Origin: Acipenser ruthenus
Lineage: Eukaryota > Chordata > Actinopteri > Acipenseriformes > Acipenseridae
Assembly (NCBI RefSeq): GCF_902713425.1
Contig: NC_081198.1
Coordinates: forward strand, 20,443,188-20,507,187
Direction of reading: 5' to 3'
DNA length: 64,000 nt
Below, one piece after another: positions 44,942-54,160 of this stretch. The position numbers and the translations under genes were made by a program. Each line of letters opens with the position of its first letter. The stretch's first letter is position 1. A model generated the notes under the pieces. It had not been told where the DNA came from, did no database searches, and was given only the letters and a program-made list of their open reading frames with translations.

Positions 44942-45969
44942 CCTTCAGCTGGCTCCTCCGATTGGGGTGGGAGAAGCCTCTGGACGTCCGGGTTGTCTCT
45001 CTCTACGGAAAAGAGACAACGTAAGCAGCAAATCTGGGCAGTTGAAGGAACTATTACTTTAGTCCCTGAGGAGATGGTCGCCTCGCAAGAGGGACCCCCT
45101 CCCCAGGTGAACGGTGTCCTTCCCTGGCGGAGTAGGGGGCGCTGCTTGGCACCGAGACCACGTAGGAAGAATCGTGGCTGTGACGCCTCCTCGGGGTCCG
45201 GGGCCGCCCTCTGCTCCTCCCAGATGGCGCCCTCTGCTGGGCGCCTGCTGCTCTCTCGGTCTGGATCTCGATTACAATCAAGGGCTGGGGATGAGGTCGT
45301 CTAGGTCATCAAAGGGTCCTCAAAGGTCGTCTGGATGGTAGGTCCTCCTTCTCTCTAACTCCAGGAACGTCTGGAAAAGCCGGAACCGCCTGAAAAAGAA
45401 AAAAACGGGAACCGCCTGAAAAAGAAAAAACTGCTCTCAACAGTCAACAAAATCTTGAAAGACCCTCGGCCTGGATTGGGCAAGCCAAAACCAGACTGAG
45501 CATTAGTCTTCCAAAAAGTTGCCGAGCTGAAGAAAGCCAGTCAAAAATAAAAAAAATTCTGTTCCTCCTCACCCGAACAAACCTCTCACAGACCCTCGGA
45601 GGGAGCGGGCAATGCCACTACCCTCTAAGCCTTAGTCTTAGAAAGATTTATTCGAACTGAAGAGAAGCCAGAGTATATGGCTGGCTAAGAAGGACCTGGC
45701 ATAGGGACATGTTCCACCACACTTGTCTGGTTAGCTGCATGCTCCCAGGAAACAAACTGCTGCTGTCTACATCATCATCACATGTGAATAAAAGAAAGAA
45801 AGACAGCAAGAAAGAAAGAGAGAAAGAAAGAGAAAGAAAGAGAGAAAGAAAAAAAAGAAGTAAAACGGCGGGAAAACTTGCATCAACACTGGCACTCTCC
45901 CTCCAGCAGGGGTAGACAAAATGCTCACAGGAGAGATCCAGATCTGACTTTGACCAACGTTAGAGAAAG

Positions 45970-46157
45970 GTGTGCACCGTTCCCGGAGGTACTGCAATAC
46001 CGGGCCGATGCGTGGAGTGGACGGAGCAAGCCCCTGTTCCATCTCCCGATTCCAAAAATCAATTTAATATATGGTCCCCTGATAGGGGACGTATCAGATA
46101 TTAAACTGATAAGAACAGATACTACACTTGATCTTAGCCAAAAGGCCGAGAAGCGAT
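45970..46157 (-). ncRNA. RNU2: U2 snRNA, copy 22 (consensus)
   Basis: Full-length consensus U2 with standard flanks. Confidence 0.96.
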
Positions 46158-46758
46158 GGCGACTTGGCCCTTGCCCGGGGCCCCCCAGCCCGGACGGCAC
46201 AGGGGGATTCAAAGGTGGGTGCAAAATTCCAAGCACAAGCAGACCCCCAAAAAACGGGCTGCTGCTTCCAGAGGGGAAATGTGCAATTTAAGCAGGAGGA
46301 AACAAAACAAAGCAAAAACACACACATAACACCAAAAACAAAACATAAACTGGCGGAGTGCGTCTTACAAATAGTCATGCCAAGCTGCTATGCTGTGCAA
46401 GGTGCCTTGGGTAACTACAACTGTGCCTCGCTGGCTGGCTGGCTTGCTAAGAAGGTCCTGGCATAGGGACATGTTCCACCACACTTGTCTGGTTAGCTGC
46501 ATGCTCCCAGGAAACAACCTGCTGCTGTCTACATCATCACCACATGTGAATAAAAGAAAGAAAGACAGCAAGAAAGAAAGAGAGAAAGAAAGAGAGAAAG
46601 AGAGAAAGAAAGAGAGAAAGAAAGAAAGAGAGAAAGAAAAAAAAAGAAGTAAAACGGCGGGAAAACTTGCATCAACACTGGCACTCTCCCTCCAGCAGGG
46701 GTAGACAAAATGCTCACAGGAGAGATCCAGATCTGACTTTGACCAACGTTAGAGAAAG

Positions 46759-46946
46759 GTGTGAACCGTTCCCGGAGGTACTGCAATACCGGGCCGATGC
46801 GTGGAGTGGACGGAGCAAGCCCCTGTTCCATCTCCCGATTCCAAAAATCAATTTAATATATGGTCCCCTGATAGGGGACGTATCAGATATTAAACTGATA
46901 AGAACAGATACTACACTTGATCTTAGCCAAAAGGCCGAGAAGCGAT
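46759..46946 (-). ncRNA. RNU2: U2 snRNA, copy 23
   Basis: Full-length; carries the gtgaaccg variant near the 3' end, as in copy 17. Confidence 0.95.
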
Positions 46947-47548
46947 GGCGACTTGGCCCTTGCCCGGGGCCCCCCAGCCCGGACGGCACAGGGGGATTCA
47001 AAGGTGGGTGCAAAATTTCAAGCACAAGCAGACCCCCAAAAAACGGGCTGCTGCTTCCAGAGGGGAAATGTGCAATTTAAGCAGGAGAAAACAAAACAAA
47101 GCAAAAACACACACATAACACCAAAAACAAAACATAAACTGGCGGAGTGCGTCTTACAAATAGTCATGCCAAGCTGCTATGCTGTGCAAGGTGCCTTGGG
47201 TAACTACAACTGTGCCTCGCTGGCTGGCTGGCTTGCTAAGAAGGTCCTGGCATAGGGACATGTTCCACCACACTTGTCTGGTTAGCTGCATGCTCCCAGG
47301 AAACAACCTGCTGCTGTCTACATCATCACCACATGTGAATAAAAGAAAGAAAGACAGCAAGAAAGAAAGAGAGAAAGAAAGAGAGAAAGAGAGAAAGAAA
47401 GAGAGAAAGAAAGAAAGAGAGAAAGAAAAAAAAAAGAAGTAAAACGGCGGGAAAACTTGCATCAACACTGGCACTCTCCCTCCAGCAGGGGTAGACAAAA
47501 TGCTCACAGGAGAGATCCAGATCTGACTTTGACCAACGTTAGAGAAAG

Positions 47549-47658
47549 GTGTGCACCGTTCCCGGAGGTACTGCAATACCGGGCCGATGCGTGGAGTGGA
47601 CGGAGCAAGCCCCTGTTCCATCTCCCGATTCCAAAAATCAATTTAATATATGGTCCCC
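47549..47658 (-). pseudogene. RNU2: U2 snRNA copy 24, outer fragment (nt 79-188)
   Basis: Consensus U2 nt 79-188, interrupted by the Gmr1-like element. The inner fragment (nt 54-83) lies at 53481-53510; TCCCC (nt 79-83) is duplicated. This copy had presumably already lost its 5' end to K6. Confidence 0.95.
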
Positions 47659-48354
47659 TGTGATAGAGAGAGAAAGGATCGATGCTGCAAATCTCCCTCC
47701 CGATTAGAAAGGGCGCTGTGTAAGGGGGAAGGTAAGCTGCCGCCTAGATCTGCCACCTCGGTGGTAGGTGGAAACCGGAAGGTGACCATATTAGGAGGGG
47801 CGCGTAGCTGCAAGTACTCAGGACGATTCCATTGCAGTCAGCTGCGGGGCAGCCCTCTATTGGAGAAATCATGGCGACGCGTTGGCTGCAGGGAGGAGTT
47901 TGCTGGGTACAAAGGGGAAGCAGCTATGTCAAAACCTCCCCTTGCGCTGAGAATGAAATGCAAACGGCCGGAGCCTGTATTGTTTTTATGAGTTTGGATT
48001 ACGTGTGTTTTGTGTTGCAGAGGAGGAGTGAGCCGCGGACCGGCGATTGATAAAGAGCACGTCCTTGCACTGCACAGCACAGCACAGCACAGCACAGCAC
48101 CACTCACGGCACCACGCTTCTCTGGAGCGAGAGCACTGCGCGCACAGAGAACGCGGGGACGGACAAAGTCCCGTTTTTGTTTATTTTTAGAAAAGCTGCC
48201 GTGTACCCCCCCCCAATACCATCGCTGGTAAAGGGGTGGACTTATTTTGTGTTTGTTGTTATTATTTTTATTATTATTAAAGTCCACAGACTGTTTTGGG
48301 AGAAAAGGATTGTGTGGACTGGATTTATTTACTGCACCACTGCACCTGATCACA
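47659..48354 (+). repeat. 5' LTR of the Gmr1-like element
   Basis: 696 bp, TGTGAT...ATCACA, with a short CACAG-type tandem near 48070-48100. It matches the 3' LTR throughout by eye. Confidence 0.95.
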
Positions 48355-48356
48355 CT

Positions 48357-48376
48357 TGGTGTCAAGAAGTGGGATT
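48357..48376 (+). other. Putative primer-binding site of the Gmr1-like element
   Basis: Begins TGG two bases after the 5' LTR, the usual place for complementarity to a tRNA 3' end. The priming tRNA was not identified. Confidence 0.6.
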
Positions 48377-48380
48377 ATAA

Positions 48381-51300
48381 ATGGACCCAACCGCATTGGC
48401 AGCGCTGTTGGAGGCGCAGGAGCGGAGGCATCAGGAATCATTGACGGCCATGATGGAAAGGATGCATGGCTTGTTCCTGGAGGCCAATCGGGGGAGGGAA
48501 CCGGCGGTTCAACCAGCAGTACCCCTACCAAGGGTAAGGGTAGTGAAGATGTCGCTGGAGGATGACCCTGAGGCTTACTTAGTTGCCTTTGAAAGGCAGG
48601 CAACAGCAGCTCAGTGGCCTCGGGAGTGGTGGGCTACCCAGTTGGGCCCCAATTTGATCGGAGAGGCCCAGGCAGCCTACCAAGCCTTGACACATGAGCA
48701 AGCCCTGGTGTACGACCAGGTGAAGCAGGCCATTCTCCAGCGGCTGGACATCACAGAGGAGACACATCGCCGCCGGTTCCGGGAGTACCAGCGCCCCCCA
48801 GGACTGCGACCCCGCGTGGTGGCCCAGCAACTAGTGGATCATGTGACCCGGTGGCTCTGCCCCGGCACCAACGATGCAGAAAAGATCACCGAGCTGATTG
48901 CCATAGAGCAGTTCGTGAAGGTGCTGGGGCCGGACACCCAGAACTGGGTCACCAGGCATCGACCCACCACGCTAGAGGCAGCAGTCCGATTGGCTGAGGG
49001 GTATGAGGATGCCTTGGCATCAGCTCCTGTGGTCGTTACCCCCGCTCCTCCCTCCAACCGACCCCGGACAGGACCGACTCCAAGGACAGGACCCCCACAG
49101 CACTTCACCCCCTCCCCCCACGGGGCTACTTCTCATCGGCACCCCACGGGTGGCCTTCCTCCACCCCAATGGAGGGCGAGGTCGACCCCCAGCGGGGTGA
49201 GAGCAGAGAACCCCTCCCCACTGCCGAACCGGCAGCGGGACACGCAAGCTCCGTGGGCGCCCTTTCACCCCACGTGTTACCGGTGCCATGAGGTCGGCCA
49301 CCTTGCGCGGAATTGTCCGGCGGCGATGGAATGTGGTGCGGCCTCCCATTACCTACCAACAGCACCAGGTAAGTCCAGGGGTAATGATTGGGAGGGGCCT
49401 TGCATTGTTGATGTACGGGTTGGTGATGTGAGTACCCACGCGTTAGTGGACTCAGGATGTGGGCAGACTTTAATTGAAGAAGCTCTGTTGGCGGGGGTAC
49501 CTTGGTGGTCACGCGGGGTCGTGGTCATTTCCTGTATTCACGGGGATAACAAGGACTACCCCCTCACTAAATTAGATGTGACGATTGGATGTCATTCCCG
49601 CCGCGTAATCGTGGCAGTGGCTGCAAAGTTGCCATATCCAGTTATTTTAGGTCGAGACTGGCCATATTTTGAAACAATGATTAATAAAACGGTAACGCCA
49701 GTCTCCGGTAAGACCATGGGAGCAGCGGGGGAAACTATTGGGAAAATATTCCCGCTGCAAGCTGATTTGTTCTATTCCCGATTTCGCCCGAAAAAAACAA
49801 AAAAAGAGCGAAGGGTCGAAAAATGGGAAGGAAGGTCAATAAGACAAGGCTGGGGTTTGGTGGGGGAAACTTCAGAGTCTGTTAAATGTAAGGGAAAGGG
49901 GATTGGGACTCAGTGTGACCTGCGGGGGCAGGTTACTGGGGCCCCCAGTGCTGAAGCTACTGTAGCTCCGCTCGATATCCCGAAGTTCTGGGACCGAGAT
50001 GTGGACCTAGCGTTGGAACAAAAGAATGATCCTTCGCTGGCACACATCTGGGGGCAGGTTCGGTCTATCGAGGGGAAGGATGTAGAGGATAACCGGCCGC
50101 TTACATATCCTCACCACATTATTGTCGGGCATTTGCTGTATAGGGTATCCCAAGCCACGAGCACAAGCCAGATTGTAACACAATTACTCGTTCCTCAGTC
50201 TTTTCGACGTGAGATCATGCGGTTGGCTCACGATGTCCCATGTTCGGGCCATTTAGGTAGCGATAAGACTCGGGAACGAATATTGGCTCGATTTTATTGG
50301 ATGGGAGTCTATAGTGAGGTGACGCGATATGTAGCGGGGTGTCCGGAATGCCAGCAAGTAGCGCCGGGGCGGGTTCGCCCGGCCCCGCTGGTCCCACTGC
50401 CCCTGATCTCAGTTCCCTTTGAACGCATTGCTATGGACATAGTGGGTCCCTTGAGCCAGTCTGACTCTGGATACACGCACATTTTGGTAGTGGTGGACTA
50501 CGCGACCAGATATCCAGAGGCAGTACCATTGAGATCTACTAGTGCCGCAGCAGTTGCTCGAGAGTTAGTACAGATTATAACGAGAGTAGGGATTCCAAAA
50601 GAAATCCTCACTGATCACGGAACGAACTTCATGTCACAGTGTTTGAAAGAATTGTATAAATTGTTGCAAATTAAGTCCATTCGAACCTCTGTTTATCACC
50701 CGCAGACGGACGGTTTGGTGGAACGTTTTAATCAGACTTTAAAACAGATGCTGAAGCGGTTTGTCACCCAAGAGCAGAAACATTGGGCTAAACTCCTCCC
50801 CTACCTGATGTTTGCAGTGAGAGAGGTGCCTCAGAGCTCGACTGGGTTCTCTCCCTTTGAGCTGCTGTATGGGAGGCAACCACGGGGCATTCTGGATCTT
50901 GTGAAAGAAGGGTGGGAGGAGCAAACAAAAACTTCCAAAAACATAGTCAAATACGTAATCCTGTTAAGAGACCGCCTGGAATTGGTTGGTCGTTTGGCAC
51001 AAGAAAACCTAAAACTAGCTCAGCATCGCCAAGAGCAGCAGTACAACAAACAAGCAAGAATTCGGACTTTTCGGCCAGGTGATAAAGTACTGCTGCTACT
51101 TCCTTCATCAGAGTCTAAGTTGTATGCTAAATGGCAGGGGCCATATGAGGTGATACGGGGAATTGGTAATGTGAATTATGAAATTAGACAACCCAATCGT
51201 CGAAATAAGACAGAAATTTATCACATTAACTTGCTAAAACCCTGGAATGAAAGGGAGGCCCTGTTTATAGCTGGTGACAGTTTAGAAGAGGATTTTGGTC

Positions 51301-53117
51301 CCACTGTCAATCCATTAGCTGCAACTAACATTCCGATGGGAGAACAGTTACTTCCAGATCAGGAACGTGAGCTCTTCCAGTTGGTGGAAAGGTTTAGTGA
51401 TGTTTTTTCTGATTTGCCCGGCAGGACTAATGTTATTTCTCATGCTATTATTACTCCGCCAGGTGTCAAGGTCCGAGAGAGACCGTACCGGATCCCGGAG
51501 AGTCGCAGGGGTCCCGTTCACGAGGAGGTGGAGGATATGCTCAGGCTTGGAGTCATTGAGCCTTCCCGGAGCGAGTGGTGCAGTCCTATCGTGATGGTGG
51601 GCAAAAAGGACGGCTCCACTCGGTTCTGTGTGGATTTCCGGAAGGTCAATGCCATCTCTAAGTTTGATGCGTATCCAATGCCCCGAGTGGACGAGCTCCT
51701 CGACCGACTGGGTAAGGCGCGGTTAATTTCGACTTTGGATCTGACGAAGGGGTACTGGCAGATTCCACTCACTCAGAGCTCAAAAGAGAAAACTGCTTTC
51801 TCTACCCCAGATGGCTTGTTCCATTTCCGGACCATGCCCTTCGGGTTGCATGGAGCTCCCGCCACCTTTCAGAGACTGATGGACCAGGTCTTGGCTCCTC
51901 ATCATCAGTACGCAGCCGCATACATCGATGATGTAGTGATTTTTAGCTCCACCTGGAAGGAGCATATTATTAGGCTTTCAGCCGTCCTACAGTCTCTAAG
52001 GGGGGCTGGGCTAACAGCCAAGCTGGGCAAGTGTGCATTTGGCAAACAGGAGACCCAGTATCTTGGCTATATTATGGGTAATGGCCGGGTAAAGCCTATC
52101 GCCTCCAAAGTCCAGGCGCTGGTGGAGACGGCGATCCCGAGAACCAAGTCACAGGTGAGATCACTACTGGGGTTAGCCGGCTATTATCGCCGTTTTATCC
52201 CCGAGTATGCCACCATAGTCAACCCCCTGGTCGATCTCACCCGAAAGGCTGCTCCAAAATTAGTTAAATGGACAGGGCAGTGTCAGGAAGCATTTGATAT
52301 GATTAAGAAGCGACTCTGTCAAGCTCCCGCTCTGATTTCACCAGATTTCAGCAAAGAGTTCATCCTTCAGACTGATGCCTCCCACATTGGTCTGGGGGCG
52401 GTCCTGTCCCAACAAGTTGACGGAGTGGAACACCCTATCATTTATTTGAGCAAAAAAATGGCTCCTAGGGAAATTAACTACTCTGTCATTGAGAAGGAGT
52501 GTTTAGCCATCAAATGGGCTACTCATGCTCTTCGCTATTACTTGTTGGGGCGTTCTTTCTCTCTTGTCACTGATCATGCTCCTTTAAGGTGGTTACACAC
52601 GATGAAGGACAATAACGCTCGGATAACTCGGTGGTATCTGGCGCTGCAACCCTTCCACTATACAGTGAAACATCGTGCGGGTAAGGAGCATCAAAATGCA
52701 GATTTTTTTTCAAGGGAGGGGGGACCATTGGGGAATGTAGTGTTGGCCGAGTGTTCCTTCGGCATCACTCTGAGGGGTGAGATATGTGATAGAGAGAGAA
52801 AGGATCGATGCTGCAAATCTCCCTCCCGATTAGAAAGGGCGCTGTGTAAGGGGGAAGGTAAGCTGCCGCCTAGATCTGCCACCTCGGTGGTAGGTGGAAA
52901 CCGGAAGGTGACCATATTAGGAGGGGCGCGTAGCTGCAAGTACTCAGGACGATTCCATTGCAGTCAGCTGCGGGGCAGCCCTCTATTGGAGAAATCATGG
53001 CGACGCGTTGGCTGCAGGGAGGAGTTTGCTGGGTACAAAGGGGAAGCAGCTATGTCAAAACCTCCCCTTGCGCTGAGAATGAAATGCAAACGGCCGGAGC
53101 CTGTATTGTTTTTATGA
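48381..53117 (+). CDS. gag-pol: Gag-Pol polyprotein of the Gmr1-like element (1578 aa, single frame)
   Basis: One continuous frame encodes Gag and Pol. Gag has a capsid-like region at about residues 55-215 that resembles the SCAN domain (DPEAYL, GEAQAAY, RRRFREY motifs), fitting the published origin of SCAN from Gmr1-like Gag; a CCHC knuckle (CYRCHEVGHLARNC) is at about 299-312. The protease motif DSG is near 357. Integrase follows, with the HHCC zinc region at about 616-655 and a catalytic core at about 683-780 (MDIVGP, TDHGTNF, YHPQTDGLVERF). Reverse transcriptase spans about 1006-1210 (YIDDVV near 1180) and RNase H about 1329-1440. The last about 110 residues are encoded by the 3' LTR and are probably not functional. 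Copies of this type move by RNA intermediates. Confidence 0.92.
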   Translation: MDPTALAALLEAQERRHQESLTAMMERMHGLFLEANRGREPAVQPAVPLPRVRVVKMSLEDDPEAYLVAFERQATAAQWPREWWATQLGPNLIGEAQAAYQALTHEQALVYDQVKQAILQRLDITEETHRRRFREYQRPPGLRPRVVAQQLVDHVTRWLCPGTNDAEKITELIAIEQFVKVLGPDTQNWVTRHRPTTLEAAVRLAEGYEDALASAPVVVTPAPPSNRPRTGPTPRTGPPQHFTPSPHGATSHRHPTGGLPPPQWRARSTPSGVRAENPSPLPNRQRDTQAPWAPFHPTCYRCHEVGHLARNCPAAMECGAASHYLPTAPGKSRGNDWEGPCIVDVRVGDVSTHALVDSGCGQTLIEEALLAGVPWWSRGVVVISCIHGDNKDYPLTKLDVTIGCHSRRVIVAVAAKLPYPVILGRDWPYFETMINKTVTPVSGKTMGAAGETIGKIFPLQADLFYSRFRPKKTKKERRVEKWEGRSIRQGWGLVGETSESVKCKGKGIGTQCDLRGQVTGAPSAEATVAPLDIPKFWDRDVDLALEQKNDPSLAHIWGQVRSIEGKDVEDNRPLTYPHHIIVGHLLYRVSQATSTSQIVTQLLVPQSFRREIMRLAHDVPCSGHLGSDKTRERILARFYWMGVYSEVTRYVAGCPECQQVAPGRVRPAPLVPLPLISVPFERIAMDIVGPLSQSDSGYTHILVVVDYATRYPEAVPLRSTSAAAVARELVQIITRVGIPKEILTDHGTNFMSQCLKELYKLLQIKSIRTSVYHPQTDGLVERFNQTLKQMLKRFVTQEQKHWAKLLPYLMFAVREVPQSSTGFSPFELLYGRQPRGILDLVKEGWEEQTKTSKNIVKYVILLRDRLELVGRLAQENLKLAQHRQEQQYNKQARIRTFRPGDKVLLLLPSSESKLYAKWQGPYEVIRGIGNVNYEIRQPNRRNKTEIYHINLLKPWNEREALFIAGDSLEEDFGPTVNPLAATNIPMGEQLLPDQERELFQLVERFSDVFSDLPGRTNVISHAIITPPGVKVRERPYRIPESRRGPVHEEVEDMLRLGVIEPSRSEWCSPIVMVGKKDGSTRFCVDFRKVNAISKFDAYPMPRVDELLDRLGKARLISTLDLTKGYWQIPLTQSSKEKTAFSTPDGLFHFRTMPFGLHGAPATFQRLMDQVLAPHHQYAAAYIDDVVIFSSTWKEHIIRLSAVLQSLRGAGLTAKLGKCAFGKQETQYLGYIMGNGRVKPIASKVQALVETAIPRTKSQVRSLLGLAGYYRRFIPEYATIVNPLVDLTRKAAPKLVKWTGQCQEAFDMIKKRLCQAPALISPDFSKEFILQTDASHIGLGAVLSQQVDGVEHPIIYLSKKMAPREINYSVIEKECLAIKWATHALRYYLLGRSFSLVTDHAPLRWLHTMKDNNARITRWYLALQPFHYTVKHRAGKEHQNADFFSREGGPLGNVVLAECSFGITLRGEICDRERKDRCCKSPSRLERALCKGEGKLPPRSATSVVGGNRKVTILGGARSCKYSGRFHCSQLRGSPLLEKSWRRVGCREEFAGYKGEAAMSKPPLALRMKCKRPEPVLFL

Positions 53118-53480
53118 GTTTGGATTACGTGTGTTTTGTGTTGCAGAGGAGGAGTGAGCCGCGGACCGGCGATTGATAAAGAGCACGTCCTTGCACTGCA
53201 CAGCACAGCACAGCACAGCACAGCACCACTCACGGCACCACGCTTCTCTGGAGCGAGAGCACTGCGCGCACAGAGAACGCGGGGACGGACAAAGTCCCGT
53301 TTTTGTTTATTTTTAGAAAAGCTGCCGTGTACCCCCCCCCAATACCATCGCTGGTAAAGGGGTGGACTTATTTTGTGTTTGTTGTTATTATTTTTATTAT
53401 TATTAAAGTCCACAGACTGTTTTGGGAGAAAAGGATTGTGTGGACTGGATTTATTTACTGCACCACTGCACCTGATCACA
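52785..53480 (+). repeat. 3' LTR of the Gmr1-like element
   Basis: 696 bp, same ends as the 5' LTR. It is preceded by a purine-rich stretch (TGAGGGGTGAGA) acting as the likely polypurine tract. Confidence 0.95.
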
Positions 53481-53510
53481 TCCCCTGATAGGGGACGTAT
53501 CAGATATTAA
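53481..53510 (-). pseudogene. RNU2: U2 snRNA copy 24, inner fragment (nt 54-83)
   Basis: A 30-bp U2 piece between the LTR end and Keno K6. It starts with the duplicated TCCCC and ends gatattaa at the same nt 54 junction as copies 19 and 25. Confidence 0.93.
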
Positions 53511-54160
53511 TACTCTTTTATTGAGATTTTACATTTTTTACATTTACACCCATTCGTTTTTTTCATTCATTTTACATTTCTTTTAAAGATGACATTCATG
53601 CATACAGACATACATTTTGTTTTAAAAGCATTTAAAATACATTTAAAAACACCAAGACAATTGTGCTTTGTACATGGTTAAAACAGACACAGATTAAAAT
53701 CAACATGAAAAAAACCTGTGCTGCTTTAAAAGTGACTGGAAAAAAAGAACCATCTATAAAAAACCAGTGTTTGTGAGGGCCGGGGAGTGCTCTCTAAAAA
53801 AGTTCAAAAGTGAACATAAAACTAGATCTAAAACAGGGACAGGGGAAAAGGGACAGTGTATAGAACAGTGAGTTAAAATTCTAAAATTTTAAAACACTTA
53901 AAATGTAACTTTTAATAGTTTACATTAAAAATCTTAAAGATACATAAAACAAAACAAAACAAAATCAAATAAAACATTCAACGTAAATCAAATAAAAGTC
54001 AATAAAACTGAAACAAAAAGACTACATAAAACCAGGGCACCGTTGAAAAAACGGTCATGCCAGCTAAAAAGGGCGGAATGCTGGCATGACAAAATAAATA
54101 AAAGGCTTAGCGGTGCCCCGTAGTCCCGCTCCTAGGAGCTAGCGGTTCCAGTTTTTTCCT

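Larger units (their letters stand above)
38910..45676 (-). mobile_element. Keno-like LINE, copy K5 (full length; microsatellite 3' junction)
   Basis: Full-length: 3' UTR 38910-39545, ORF2 39546-42989, ORF1 region 42995-44941, 5' UTR 44942-45676. The 3' end lacks the terminal 9-10 bases of K1 and is fused to the spacer microsatellite with GAGA(T) microhomology. The 5' junction is the common one. Confidence 0.9.
45677..47658 (-). repeat. U2 array block F (two full units and one split unit)
   Basis: U2 copies 22 and 23 and the outer part of copy 24. The first spacer is Keno-flank type with the CATCATCATCAC variant also seen after K3. Units 22-23 resemble units 16-17. Confidence 0.93.
47659..53480 (+). 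mobile_element. Gmr1-like Ty3/Gypsy LTR retrotransposon inside a U2 remnant (looks whole)
   Basis: A 5822-bp element with 696-bp LTRs at 47659-48354 and 52785-53480, TGTGAT/ATCACA ends and a 5-bp TCCCC target duplication (47654-47658 and 53481-53485). Primer-site-like sequence beginning TGGTGTCAAG lies at 48357, and a purine-rich tract precedes the 3' LTR. The pol order is protease, integrase, reverse transcriptase, RNase H, the copia-like order diagnostic of Gmr1-like Gypsy elements (established knowledge). It looks whole, with no breaks seen. The LTRs appear identical by eye, so the insertion is very recent, and younger than the Keno insertion it adjoins. Confidence 0.93.

Noticed and set aside
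47659-53480. Endogenous retrovirus with an envelope gene
   Set aside because: No envelope frame lies between RNase H and the 3' LTR; the pol order is that of Gmr1-like Gypsy elements.
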